Positions 12,201 through 24,665 of a DNA stretch of 64,000 bases are shown here, one piece after another; position 1 is the stretch's first letter; every line of letters starts with the position of its first letter. Where the stretch lies: NCBI GenBank assembly GCA_013339895.1, contig JABACO010000011.1, positions 3,617,306 to 3,681,305 on the forward strand, in the 5' to 3' direction. Source of the DNA: Ephydatia muelleri (taxonomy: Eukaryota; Porifera; Demospongiae; Spongillida; Spongillidae). The notes under the pieces are model-generated. The model searched no databases and had not been told where the DNA came from. It saw only the letters and a list, made by a program, of their open reading frames with translations. Made by a program: the position numbers and the translations under genes.

Positions 12201-13123
12201 GTCAAACATGCAGGGAATTTCAGGCATCCAATGCCAAGGAACCCATGTTTCAAGAACAAGTTCTTCACGGTCCATGGGAAATGATTGCATCCGATCTATT
12301 TCACTTCAATGGAGCAGACTACTTGTTGATTGTTGACTACTACTCCAAGTTTATTGAATTTAGTCGGCTCAGTGACACTCTCAGTAAAACTATCATCACC
12401 CACACCAAATCAATCTTCGCAAGACATGGCATACCCCAAAAAGTTAGAACAGATAATGGTCCTCAATTTAGCTCCAGAGAATACAAGCTGTTTGCAGAAA
12501 AATGGGGTTTTGACCACATTACAACTAGTCCTCTACACCCGCAATCGAATGGACTCGCAGAGAGATCTGTGCAGATCATCAAGAGAATGCTGAAGAAATC
12601 TTTGGCCACTGGTCAAGATGTGTACCTGAACCTACTAGAATTACGGAACACCTCGATAGGGGAGTTGGGATCACCCGCTCAATTACTTATGAGTCATCGC
12701 CTTCAAACCTCACTACCAGTAAAACCCGCACAATTGGAGCCCAAAGTCATCAACCCAGAACATGTCAAGTCAATCTTAGAAAAGAACAGTAGACAGCAAA
12801 AGAAATACTATGACAAAGGGTCAAAATCACTTGCACCTCTACACATTGGGGACAGTGTATATATACAGCTTGACAAACACTGGAGTCCTGCCACCATAAC
12901 AGACATTGCTGACACACCACGATCATATATTGTTACGACCACAGAAGGCAAAACATATCGAAGAAACAGACGACACCTACAGCAGACCTCCCATCATCAG
13001 CAGGATGCAGACAACATCTCAGAGTACAGTGATTATTCAGAAGAATCACAGGCACAGGTGAATGAACAGTCTCATAACACAGATCAAGAAAACCAAACAG
13101 GGGAAGACACAGAAGAAACATGA
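9239..13123 (+). CDS. Gypsy gag-pol polyprotein (1294 aa)
   Basis: A single open frame resembles K02A2.6-like Gypsy polyproteins of invertebrates. Order: a gag-like N-terminus (residues 1-220) and two zinc knuckles (C229-C232-H236-C241 and CX2CX4HX4C at C248-C261). Then aspartic protease (DTG at 319-321) and reverse transcriptase (D528, and DIDD ending at 590-591 in place of the usual YxDD, the two aspartates kept). RNase H follows (VSCDAS, D738), then integrase with an HHCC finger (H955/H958, C988/C991) and a DDE core (D1019, D1072, E1108; spacing DX35E). All catalytic acidic residues looked for are present, so the copy may be competent or recently so. The stop at 13121-13123 falls before the usual C-terminal tail, which continues in another frame. 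Confidence 0.95.
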   Translation: MEHIKPPPEMDFASSDGTSVAETWRKWRQSMELFLTLAMTEKTEREQCSAFLYIIGPAGRDIYNTFNVSDQDKNKISILFQKFEGYCKPKQNVTVERYRFNTRSQQEGESIDQYVTALKLMTRNCAFGTLEEELIRDRIVCGVSSEKIKERLLRERDLTLDKAIDLCRAEEQSKTQLKCISKEVSADLSLVHAINPRPKRQPTVSYGSLPNEEAGAVKPISNQHPTSICRNCGYQHKRDKCPAFGKRCNKCHKFNHFARYCRSSKGVSTLTQKEEEEEHSDADELVVGTLNARQTVEMGVNECFASFRVQDRVIKFKIDTGSQVNVMPLSEYNLMHRKPRLVKSRVKLFGYTGDSLKTVGECTLPVGGHQLEFFVADTSQNPILGLNASQELNLVKVVMNVNMQMNAIQQFKDVFSGLGCLKQPYHIKLDPTVKPVISPPRNQPVTIRDRLKTELNKMESMGVIVAVEEPTDWVNSLVVVEKPKTKQLRICLDPRPLNKAIMREHFQLPTLDDIATRLHGAKVFSKLDANHGYWQIPLDRASQLLTTFNTPFGRYCYTRLPFGISSAQEVFQKRMYQLFGDLPGVDTDIDDMLMIHGRTEEEHQQRLTAVLKRCQEVHLTLNKEKCQFGVPQVTYLGHCISANGITPDENRVKAILAMPPPKDKKGVERLLGTLNYVSKFVPNMSTVTEHIRVLLGKDVPFVWTWEQEAAFENVKKLLSTAPVLAFYDVKQPVTVSCDASQTGLGTVLLQQERPVAYISRALSDTEQRYAQIEKELLAVVFAFEKFNQYVYGRTVSVQSDHKPLESILKKPLHHAPPRLQRMLLRLQKYDFILSYKPGKEMYIADTLSRAYTTDTTVGEMETELAEAVHLVVSNVPASSKRMREIREATAKDTVLLALRNMIRDGWPDSRSAVASDLQQYWNFREELSEASGILWKGEKVIVPKALRQDMLQKIHAGHMGITKCTQRAKEVIFWPGMSQEIANIVQKCQTCREFQASNAKEPMFQEQVLHGPWEMIASDLFHFNGADYLLIVDYYSKFIEFSRLSDTLSKTIITHTKSIFARHGIPQKVRTDNGPQFSSREYKLFAEKWGFDHITTSPLHPQSNGLAERSVQIIKRMLKKSLATGQDVYLNLLELRNTSIGELGSPAQLLMSHRLQTSLPVKPAQLEPKVINPEHVKSILEKNSRQQKKYYDKGSKSLAPLHIGDSVYIQLDKHWSPATITDIADTPRSYIVTTTEGKTYRRNRRHLQQTSHHQQDADNISEYSDYSEESQAQVNEQSHNTDQENQTGEDTEET

Positions 13124-13253
13124 TGCGAATGACGAGCCACTACATCAGGAGCACATGAATGCTCCAAGTGATGGTTCTGAAGTTCAATACAGAACAAGAA
13201 GTGGAAGAGCTGTAAGAGAGCCGAAGCGATACAACGACTATGTCAGAATCTGA
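13124..13253 (+). pseudogene. Gypsy polyprotein C-terminal tail in a shifted frame
   Basis: After the stop at 13121-13123 the neighbouring frame stays open to 13253 and ends with a basic segment (YRTRSGRAVREPKRYNDYV). That is like the usual end of Gypsy pol proteins. A single-base indel near 13121 would account for the split. A real truncation or an assembly error cannot be told apart here. Confidence 0.65.
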
Positions 13254-13271
13254 ACTTTTGAAGGGGAAAAT

Positions 13272-13421
13272 TGTAATATAATAGTTAAGGCACGTGATTG
13301 TGGTCTCATGTGAGAGTGATTGTGCTTTTTTGTGATTGCGTGTGATTTGGCTAGGCCAAGTGAATCCAACTAAAATCAGGTTTTGACATAGTTATCTCGG
13401 GCGCTCTCACGTTACATTACA
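13272..13421 (+). repeat. 3' LTR
   Basis: 150 bp, TG...CA ends. Preceded by the polypurine tract at 13260-13270. Confidence 0.95.
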
Positions 13422-13752
13422 GACCTAAGTAGTGGGCGGTGGCCGAGGTGGATTGCCCGATACGAAAAGGGGGGGTGGGCAGTCCACTTCAGGTCCGATA
13501 TACGAAAAGGGGGGGGGGGGGGGGGGGGGGGCAATTCGCTTCAGGACCATTACGAAAAGTGTGGGGGGGGGGCAATTCGCTTCAGGTCCATTACGAAAAG
13601 TGGTGGGGGAGCGATGTAAGCTCCCCCAAGCCCCAGAAGCTTCGCAAGCCGGGACCCGCACCACATAAGCGGACCTTGACCCTTTTAGGGGGGGGGGGAG
13701 GGGGGGGGGGGGGGGGGTTCGTTCGAACCCCCCCCCCCCCTGGCTGGCTAGA

Positions 13753-14150
13753 ACACAGGTTTTATTTTTAGAAGACGTTTAACAAAGAAACCCTACATAT
13801 GAAGCTATATTATGACATAATCATTTCAAAATTTCAGGGCGTTGGTCTTTCTTAATACGATTTGCGGACGCAACGTAACACATTTAACTATATTTATACT
13901 CATCATATATAAGATGTTACCAAACTAGAGCACAAACACACCCACTAGCAGGCGAAGCAAAGAAAAATAACAGGTAGGTCAATTTCAATGTGAACGTATA
14001 AGCATATTGCATGTGAACGCGCTGCAAAAAATGTCGACCAGTAATATAGTAATACTCACTGGAGTGAGGTTACTGCGAAGTGAATCTAGTAGGAGTGTTG
14101 GTACCCCGCCTTGACGGAGTGAACGCAAGGAGTGAAACACTTTTGGAGTG
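13753..14150. other. Unassigned intergenic sequence
   Basis: AT-rich; no gene or repeat recognised. Confidence 0.4.
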
Positions 14151-14162
14151 AAGTCACTCCGC

Positions 14163-14421
14163 ATGGCGGAGAATGAAACAACGTCATACTCCCGCACAGC
14201 GCGCAAGGTGAAACAGTTTTGGGATGAAGTCCGTTTGGATCCCATCTCAATACACGCGATGCAAATGCACGATCTTTATGCATTCTTTAGGTTCATTTTA
14301 CGTTTTGATAACCGCTATGCGTGTAACAATGGCCAGCATTTATGCATCGCAGTTGTAAGTACAGTTTTGAGTGCTTTTCCGCTATCGTTATACGCGTCAA
14401 TGATGCCATGCAGGATAATGT
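14163..14421 (+). CDS. Hypothetical short open frame
   Basis: Starts ATGGCGGAGAATGAAAC in a good initiation context and encodes 86 residues. The first part is hydrophilic (TSYSRTARKVKQFWDEVRLD), the remainder is hydrophobic and may be read-through past a splice donor. No family recognised; possibly a first exon. Confidence 0.25.
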
Positions 14422-14433
14422 AACAATAATCCT

Positions 14434-14640
14434 GACGTTTTTGTTGGCGGTGCAACGAGCCCTTTTAATACTGCACTTGGCGATAAGGATGAGCCAGCGT
14501 GTGATTCCACTTTACTAGCATACCGCAGGGGCGGATAATGAATAGTTATCAATGATGGAGACGCGGCCCCTCCCACAGAGTTATAATACACATGGAACAT
14601 TGTTGTAAACTTTTATAATATTACTCAATCCCATCATTAA
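14434..14640. repeat. Dispersed repeat, copy A (5' part)
   Basis: Alignable by eye to 30302-30540. Shared blocks include GATAAGGATGAGC, AGCGTGTGATTCCACTTTAC and CCTCCCACA.AGTTA. Non-coding; element class unknown. Confidence 0.7.
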
Positions 14641-15680
14641 CTTATGCGTGTACTCAGAACATTTATACTTCTGCATGGTACCGCATATAGCGAATCAGGG
14701 GTATGCATCGCTCACACATGACATTTGAATGGAATGAATGGCCATGCAATGATGATTCAGCTACCTTTAACCGATTATACGTGGAATTCAAAATATTTTT
14801 TAATATTTTTCATGCATTTTGCGCCGTCTCGTGCAGACGTTTAAGGTTTCGTTTGCGATCGACGCGAACGCTCTTGATTAAGATTGTTATTGTCTCTGAT
14901 TGACCTATACGTGTAGCTATACATCTAGCTGCATGGTAGACGCAGTTGTATAGTAGACCTAGTTCAGGGTGTACTTTGCGATGTGTTAGTAGCCACGGTT
15001 GTACTCTGACATGTCCAGCAATTGCGGACTTGAATAATTGAATACCCGCGTTACGCGTTTAAAATTAATTGAACGGGAAGTCTATGAAGAAATGTCTTCC
15101 AACGCTCACCGTTCTTAAACGTAACATAAATGTTAAGTCTACCAAACGGATTATGATACAGGTGAAGATATCCCATCGTTTTTGTGTTCTGGTCTTCGTT
15201 AAAATATGCTCACTGCTATTTCCCTACACCGTTTTGTGTTCTCTACATACCTTAGTACGTGGAACATGAAATTGTTATGTTTCTTCAATTTTTTTCCAAT
15301 CACGCAGACCGAAAGTTCAAGTCTACCGAGTGGTTTATAAAACCTGAACCACCTAGACATTTTTAGGCACAATTAGTATAATTTTGCCCCCTACGCAAAA
15401 GTTTCCTCAGGCAATTTTGTGCACCCCACTGTAAAATGTGGACAAATGTATGATGTCATTCATGCTACGTCACTGTTGCATGGCGGTTTCTGCCTGGAAT
15501 GGCACCAAGCACCATCAGGAGTAAACGTAGGGCGTACGAGGCGCGCATGCGAACATGACACACTCTGGACTGTAGTTGTACTAGCTGTGATCAGACCAAC
15601 ATGCATGAATCGATAGCTAGCTTCAGTAAAGCGACATCGCGTTGCAACTTGTGTACAACCGTACAAATGACGCAGTTCTA
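14641..15680. other. Unassigned intergenic sequence
   Basis: Short unremarkable open frames only; nothing supported. Confidence 0.4.
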
Positions 15681-15917
15681 GGCTATAGAGGAGTTGCATT
15701 GACGTCACGCGCGCCTTGCATTGTTTAGTTACATCATATGTATGCTGCTATTTATGTATACGGCACGCTATAAATATGTACCACGTGAGCGAATGCTGCC
15801 GCCTTCTATTGTTCCCGTCCGGTTATTGTTTATCTCGTACCCACGCAGCGCATATTTATAGTAACATACTTAGTGATGTAAGACGCGCGCGACGTCACAT
15901 GCAACTCCTCTATAGCG
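15681..15917. mobile_element. MITE-like inverted-repeat element (about 237 bp)
   Basis: Terminal inverted repeats of about 35 bp: GCTATAGAGGAGTTGCAT..GACGTCACGCGCG at the left, and the reverse complement of the same at the right (CGCGCGACGTCACATGCAAC TCCTCTATAGC). The interior is non-coding. The superfamily is not resolved because the ends are themselves palindromic (CTATAG) and the target duplication is ambiguous. Confidence 0.65.
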
Positions 15918-16225
15918 CTGTATCTTGGATTGATAATATACTGTCCACTCCTCGAGCCACTAGCTAGGCCAACTAAAGTTTTGGGTCGAGCTATAGTCAG
16001 GACGTGACGTGCGCAAAAATTAATATTTATTTATAGCTGATCCGCATCGACATAGCTAGCTGGGTGGAACGGTGTCTCGTCGGTGTGACGTCGACATAAC
16101 CAAGATGCGTGGTGTTTTATACGCCATATTTTTGCTGTATGAACCATTCCTTTGTAAACGATTCGGTAAGATGATTAGCAGTCGAGCTAGCCAGTGGGTG
16201 TGGCCTTATAAACCGTTTCGCGCGC

Positions 16226-18407
<2,182 letters not shown>

Positions 18408-18956
18408 CTTTGCAGCCATTGATGTATGACAGGAAAATAAGTTTAAAAAGTACAATCAATGCACAAGTGAAGTGATGGGGGGTAAACAAAATGAGGTTGT
18501 CAATAGGACTGAATGGTTGCTTTCCCAGGAATTAACAGTAGTACAATACCTGGAACCAGACAAAGGGATAATCTTGTTTGGGGATAAGTTGTATATAGAG
18601 GGGAGAGTTGCAGACAGGAGGCAGGCTTAACCTAATAACCTTAGACAAAGCTCCCTTTCAACATACTGTATGTTTCCCCATGCCCAATCTAAGCCTGGGA
18701 GGTATGCATTTACTTCCTAAATAAAAACACTCAACGTCCAGGGTCAGGCAGCTGCAGCACAGTATACATGTTTACAGAAAGGTGAAATAACTGCTCTACA
18801 TGAGTAATTTCAGAGGTTGGTATACTTATTGCAATGTCTTTAAGTATAGCTGTCTTTTTTAGTACAATGTACACATCAACACAGTGTTTTGGACTACTGA
18901 TATCATATTTATAAGAAATGACATTATGATTCAGGCAATGATAAGAGTATAATACA
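18408..18956. other. Intergenic sequence
   Basis: Lies between two convergent genes. No coding motif recognised. Confidence 0.4.
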
Positions 18957-19609
18957 TCACACAATATACTTCACAAGACGCATGTACACTTTTTCCTCAA
19001 AGTATCTCTTCTTTAACTTTAAAGTACCATCTTCCTCTCTATTGAAAAGTTTCTTGGACCATCTTATTGCACTTTTCATTTCCACTGGAAAATGGATGCG
19101 ACAACCGTCCCCAAGATGATCAAAAACTGTGTCCCAACCAGGTGTAAAAAAGATAGGATTGAAGTCTTCCAAATTAAAGGATTTGTACCTCTTTTTGACT
19201 CTCTGCTAGTAACACCTTTGCGTCCAAAAAGAAAATGGAACACATCAATTCTAAATTCAAAAGATATAAATCTTTTCCGTCTTGTTCCTGTGGACAGTGA
19301 AAGCTGGACGTCCCTCATCATTCTGCTGACACAGCTTAGTACCAAGCGGGATGAAGGTTTTGGGACGTGAAATGTCCTAAAGAAAAGATTCTCTTACTAC
19401 ATAAAATGAAGTACGAAATCCATACTTTAAAAGATACGGTGTAAGGTCTTTCTGCGCAACCCAGGAGGCATCCTGGATAGGCCATCCTTTCCACAAGACT
19501 AGGAATTCCTTTTGAGCACCCTGGTAAGGATTAATGATAGAGTTTTTACTAGGATTATGTCTACCTTTGTTCTTGACGTTACGATCCTCTCGACTGGATA
19601 ATAAGCCAT
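18957..19609 (-). CDS. Chromodomain-containing protein with very short introns
   Basis: The start is at 19609 (MAYYPVERIVTSRTK). Exon 1 (19565-19609), exon 2 (19426-19520) and exon 3 (19376 down to a stop at 18957) are separated by GT-AG introns of only 44 and 49 nt. The spliced N-terminus is a clear chromodomain: YPVERIV, then EFLVLWKGWPIQDASWVAQ and LTPYLLK, with the aromatic residues that bind methyl-lysine. The remainder (about 150 residues, for example FEFRIDVFHFLFGR and NPIFFTPGWDTVFDHLGDG) is unrecognised. Its frame changes at an A5 run (T-run on plus, 19192-19196), where one more base restores continuity. Similar chromodomain proteins are multicopy and transposon-associated in early animals (recollection). 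It could be a domesticated or decaying mobile gene. Confidence 0.65.
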
Positions 19610-19730
19610 TGCGCGCGTAAGTGTGAAGGACGAGGGCTCTAAATTCTATCCCCTCGTCCCCCTTCCATGGGCGCTTGTAGTTACGCACCCTATACATTAT
19701 TGCATACTACATAATACTATACTTGGAAAG

Positions 19731-19984
19731 TGTCATACGAGGACATCACGTTTACAGCGCTATTTGGACCACTACGATCGGAGAATATCTAGAGGTATGC
19801 AAGGAGCCTACACGATCGCCGTGCCGTCTGCATCAAGAAGGGAGGTGTAATTGTTGGTCATGTACCACGTGAATTAACAGCAATTCAGGTTAAATTCATC
19901 GATCACGGTGACGCTATCAGCTGCAGGGTGCGAGGGAGACCACAACAAGGACAAGGATTAGAAGTTCCGTGTTCCTATATATGA
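19731..19984 (+). CDS. HIRAN-like short reading frame, one frame break
   Basis: The frame reads IWTTTIGEYLEVCKEP (about 19761-19808). After one surplus base at about 19810 it continues DRRAVCIKKGGVIVGHVPRE and ends GQGLEVPCSYI with a stop at 19982-19984. The pattern (G.YL.V..EP, DR.AV.I..GG.IVGHVPRE, LEVPC) matches small proteins related to the HIRAN DNA-end-binding domain that I recall from cnidarians and sponges. The start lies upstream and was not fixed. It sits head-to-head with the chromodomain gene. Confidence 0.5.
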
Positions 19985-20205
19985 GCAGGAAAGAAGAAAC
20001 TATTAACTGCAATGCAAAAGTACCTAAGCACACTGCATGTATCCATAGATAGTATGGAGTGATATGCAATGAACTGACTGTGTTGTTCAGTGCTATATAC
20101 TGGCACGTAGCTGTGTGATGATCCAGACTCATGCCCAATGTAGTTACCATGAATACATGTACATGTATATACTGCAATGTTGTTTACAATGAGTTGCAAT
20201 GTTTA

Positions 20206-20645
20206 GAATGAGCTCTGCATGATGTTGCCTGCAGGAGTTCATAATGCTTGCATGCCTTCAAACATACACGGGCCTATGAACTTTTAATGGGTGTGAAAAA
20301 ATAGTGCGTTCCAACTGATAATCATGTAGCGGGCTTTACGTGTACCACATGCATGTATCCACCTCATCCTGACTTAATTCAGCTGATCAATGTGAAAGCA
20401 GTTCAGGAATTGATTCTCTGGCCGCGGCTAGACCACTGCTGTGAATAAGGTCTATAAGTTGTCTGCACTTATGACCTATATATATTGTCTCTCTTGTTAC
20501 TCCTGTACTATAGATGTTTTGAATGAGCTCTGCATGATGTTGCCTGCAGGCGTTCATAATGTTTGCCTTCAAACATCCACTGACCTATGAATGTGATAAA
20601 ATGGTGCATTCCAACAGATAATCATGTACATGTAGCGGGCTTTTC
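20206..20645. repeat. Direct duplication of a roughly 130-bp unit
   Basis: 20206-20342 and 20518-20645 share GAATGAGCTCTGCATGATG, TTGCCTGCAGG.GTTCATAA, CCTTCAAACAT and GATAATCATGTA...GCGGGCTTT in the same order, about 310 bp apart. Confidence 0.8.
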
Positions 20646-22060
20646 CACTGTACTTTTGTGAATCTGATGTATAGCAACCAGTTATTTCAGGGTTTTACAT
20701 GTAGCTGTTCATATGTGTGCATGATATGACGCTTTCCTACATATTTTATAAATCATAATTGTACATCTCCTTGTAATCAATCACACATGTTACACAACTG
20801 CTATGGACTTCCTATTTTCTGCGCATCATATACTACACATCAAGTTTGCTGTATGGTAAAATGCATATTGTGGGATCTTGCTTTAACTTCGTGTTTTTAT
20901 CCCCGAATCCCACGATTATTAAGACCCACCATGGATTTTTGCTGATATGACCAAATTGCACCTCTCATTAAAAACGATACAGATGGGAAATAATCGTGAG
21001 CTACATGTATACAACAGAAATTTCTCCATGTGCTGTTTGATAGCTTCGAACGCTTTGACTTAAAACGTACTCGAACGAAACTGTAAAACACCATCATTCC
21101 CGCCTGATGTAGCGACACCTCGTGTTAAAATACTCAATCGGTTACTGAGTATCATGATTAGTTCCACTATTGTGTCGCGTGAGAAATGCACGAAATGACT
21201 TGGTATCAGGGAACTAATAAAACGCTCAACTAAATTTGCGCATGGTATGTAGGATATAGGTTTGATAGTGTTTCGGCAACAACAAAAACATGTCAGGACC
21301 TGTTATTATTATACACTAGTCTGGCACGCAGAATTTTTAATTTGCGCACTTGCGCTGCATCAATCCACATAAGCATGGGCGTACCGTATTTGTATCGTCA
21401 AGACTCGTTTTTATCTTTGCAGAAACGGAGGTTTGGCACAATGTATCGTCAGAGATATATTATCTCTGGTATCGTACTATTTGAGAGCAGAAGTCTCGTG
21501 AGCAGACGACACATCAAATGACGCAAGGTATTACATAATGACATACGTTTATGAATAAAATTAATTATGCTCGGTTGTAATGAATTTGTCTTGAATTTAG
21601 TTCATGGATGCTTAATGTTCTTTTCATGATACACGTATATTATAATCAGACTGATTTTTAGCGAATACTGAACGTGTTTGGAATTCAATTTGAAAAAATT
21701 AATTTTAGTTAATTGATTTGAATTAATAATTTCTTGTCTTGCAACATGATAAATCATTTAAAAAGGTGACAAATTTATTGGTGAAATCAGAATTCTCAAA
21801 TCTCTATCACAACTTTACATATTCACTCATGTCCTCCATTTCTGGCCATGAATATATTTAGTGATGTGTTGGTAGCCATGGTGTGCGCTGTGTGTGCAGT
21901 GTTTATGCTGCAGATTTCAAGACCTTATCCTCCCCCAAATGAATACTCACATAGCAATAATTCTATTTAACTCTTGCACAGACCGTGTTTACTAACAAAT
22001 CACTCGCTACGCTGGCAATATCGCAGTGCGGTCAGAGCTGGAGATACCTGTCGCATTTCA
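20646..22060. other. Unassigned intergenic sequence
   Basis: AT-rich; no supported gene. A short hairpin (CAGAGATATATTATCTCTGG) is at about 21449-21468. Confidence 0.4.
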
Positions 22061-22065
22061 CGCAT

Positions 22066-22240
22066 TGCATGCAGATGAACATTTGCGTCTTCCGAGGTTT
22101 AACACCAAAACATGAGTTATTCTCTCGCGTGCTATTCGTGCGTCAAGTTAATTATATTTACCATTGTAAGAAGGGTGTCCAAACTAATTGATGTTTCGTG
22201 GCTCGCAGAGACGAGTTATGTAAAACTACCGCGAGTTTTT
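22066..22240. repeat. Dispersed repeat, copy C (3' part)
   Basis: Shares GAAGGGTGTCCAAAC, TTGATGTTT.GTGGCTCGCA and CTACCGCG with 30560-30710. Confidence 0.65.
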
Positions 22241-22515
22241 CAAACAGCTATATGAGTTTCCTGACATCTGTTTCCATCTGTTTCACTATGTGAGTCCTCA
22301 CTGACACAAATAATGCATGAAATTGTACAAGAGAGTTTATGTAACAAATGTAGGTGTAAATGAAAAGGTAGAGCAAACAATAAAATAGATAGCGCATGCC
22401 ATTAACACTGTTTGTCGAATAAGAACGAAGAAAGTTTCTGTTTTGTGAGACATGTCAGCAGTAAAAACGTCTTGGTTTTCTCTCGATTCAGCTTTATGCG
22501 GACAAAGGGGAATGC

Positions 22516-22517
<2 letters not shown>

Positions 22518-22552
<35 letters not shown>
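22518..22552. repeat. Poly-C tract (35 nt)
   Basis: Uninterrupted C run upstream of the dispanin-like gene. Confidence 0.95.
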
Positions 22553-22555
<3 letters not shown>

Positions 22556-22731
22556 CTCTTGGTTTAGTTTTAAGTGTACTTCCTCATCTCAGCGACTTGT
22601 ACTGAAAAGTGATGCATTTGGTGCCCTTCAAATGTATTTGAATGGTGTGTAGTAGTTAGATGTGATCATTGATATTACTGAAATGATTCTACGTGCTCAA
22701 TCATGTATTTAAAAACCATCACATTATACAG

Positions 22732-24665
22732 GTTGCCATGCAACAACCACCACAACAACAACAATGGGCCCAAAGCTCACCTCAACAAATGCAGCAACAA
22801 GGATACCCACCTCAACAGGTGTTTCAACCACAAGAGTATGAAAAAGGTAATATCTCATTCATGGCACCCTGTCATGCATGATGATATTTATCCATCTACA
22901 GTTGGACTTCCTCCAGCATACGCTCCCACACCCCAGGTACACCTTGATGATGTATATTCAGTGCATAGCCAGAGTGCTAGAGAACTGGGTTGGGTCGGGT
23001 TCAGGTAGTTACTGTGTATTCAGGTCGGACATTGATAGGTTGAAAAATACTGGATCTGCATGGTCTGGGTTCACATCGAGTACAGATATTGACTTTGTTT
23101 TGTGGTCTTTATTAACACCTGCATCAAGAATTAAAATTTTGAATGATTTTGTTTTGAAAATGCATGTGAGATGGTTTGGCTTTGTAGCATCATATATATA
23201 TAATTGTAATATAATTTATATATATAATTGGGACAGTTTCCACGAAAATTGCGCTTCGCTATATATAATAAAAAATTATATATATGGCATTCTGCTTTTT
23301 TGACTTGAAATGCTGAAACATCCAGTTCCTTCTGTTGGGGATGGTATATACAACTGACCGTCAAAACCAGCTACCTTGAAACTAGATTCATTGTCTCAAA
23401 GTTGCTACATGTATATTATTACTGATACTGCATAATAGATTGGTTTTGAGAATTGAATTAATAAACGGTGATTAATAGCACAATGTTAGAAAGATGCATT
23501 TCTTGTTCATACATGGACCTGATGATGGGTACCCAAGATTCCAGGTAGTTGTGCATAGTACAATCATGTTGAGGGCTTTTCCACACAACTTTAACAATCC
23601 TGAAAAAATATCTAATGTGTAGATACAGAATACATTGACATAGCCATGATTACACGGTGTCATGATTTGCAGAATAATAATGGTAACATTTTGCAAAGAT
23701 GTTCTGATTAATTGAAATGCATGTAATTATTTGGTACTCTAAATTACTAATGTTAGCATCTTCATTTTGTAGGATTAAGTAACTTTTGTACAAACTCAAA
23801 AAAATGCTTATAGCTCTGTAATTTTTGCACACAAGTAGTGTGTTCTGGTAGGATACAAATGAAAGATAGACAGGCTTATGATGTAACTGACTTGAATGGA
23901 ACTCTATCTCATCGCTTATTGCAGCAATAACTGACATCATCACATCATAGCTGGCAAGAGCATGTATGGGAGGCATGCATGTATAAATACTCTGGACCAG
24001 AGAGTGAGCTCCATCAGCAATACTCATAACTCTAAATACATAAATCCATGTATATTGTGATTTGTATTCTTCCAAACCATTAAGATGCTCTTTATGATTC
24101 ATTGTGTTTTGCATCAACAATGCATTTTCGTTGTTATATGCATAAAACTGTTTAAACCAACTTCTGTTTTGTCAAACGCCCTCTCTCCTGTTATAGCTAC
24201 TAATATAATAATAATAAAGTAATCTTGCTGGTGCATGTTCATTTTAAATCAGTAATCTTCTTTGTTCCACAAACCATTAAGTGAGGTATGCAGTTTCATA
24301 ACAGTATGCAGCTCACTGTTTAATACTTTCAAGAGTGCAAATTACTTTGAGTGTGAAGCAATATCTCTGCTGCTTTAAAAGCTAGTAATAGTCCTTGAAA
24401 CATTCTTCCAGTTCAGCTGAGTAGAGTTTGCTAACTCACCTCAACAGATGCAACAATTTGGATACCCACCTCAACAAATGCAACAGCAAGGGTACCCACC
24501 TCAACAAATGCAACAGCAAGGGTACCCACCTCAACAAGTGTTTCAACAAGGATATCCACCACAAGAGCCTGAAAAAGGTAAAATTATATTCATGTCTCAC
24601 TGTCATGATAATATCATCCATCTCCAGCTGGAGTTCCTCCAGTATACACTGCTCCCACACCCCAG
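22732..24665 (+). repeat. Intragenic duplication of two exons and their introns
   Basis: The pair 22732-22936 (Gln/Pro exon plus a PPAYAPTPQ exon) and the pair 24430-24665 (Gln/Pro exon plus a PPVYTAPTPQ exon) share exon, intron and splice-site sequence. Similarity continues downstream (GTGCATAGT..., CACAACT.TAA.A.TCCTG at about 23551 and 24699). The first copy has extra sequence at about 22960-23520. Confidence 0.8.

Larger units (their letters stand above)
9064..13421 (+). mobile_element. Full-length Ty3/Gypsy LTR retrotransposon
   Basis: Two 150-bp LTRs (9064-9213 and 13272-13421) flank one long gag-pol frame. A perfect 5-bp target duplication GACCT lies at 9059-9063 and 13422-13426. A primer-binding-site-like TGGTGTCAGAAGTGG follows the left LTR (9214-9228), and a polypurine tract (GAAGGGGAAAA) precedes the right one (13260-13270). 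The LTRs differ at four of 150 positions by my reading, including loss of the 5' TG. That indicates a fairly recent but not brand-new insertion. Confidence 0.97.
9045..13752. mobile_element. G/C-tract inverted-repeat element, copy 1, split by a Gypsy insertion
   Basis: About 19 bp before the LTR element (9045-9063, CGGAAAACAAATGTGGACC) and about 330 bp after it (13427-13752) are colinear with the reverse complement of the element at 31655-33288. Shared landmarks are GTGGGCGGTGGCCGAGGTGG, three ACGAAAAG blocks each followed by a G tract, AGCTTCGCAAGCCGGGACCC and a GTTCG...CCCCTGGCT end. The original element was about 350 bp and non-coding. Its left end appears shortened (CCAGG joined directly to CGGAAAAC), and no clean target duplication remains. 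Confidence 0.7.

Noticed and set aside
20897..21118. 73-residue minus-strand frame
   Set aside because: No motif, repeat or splice context; consistent with chance.
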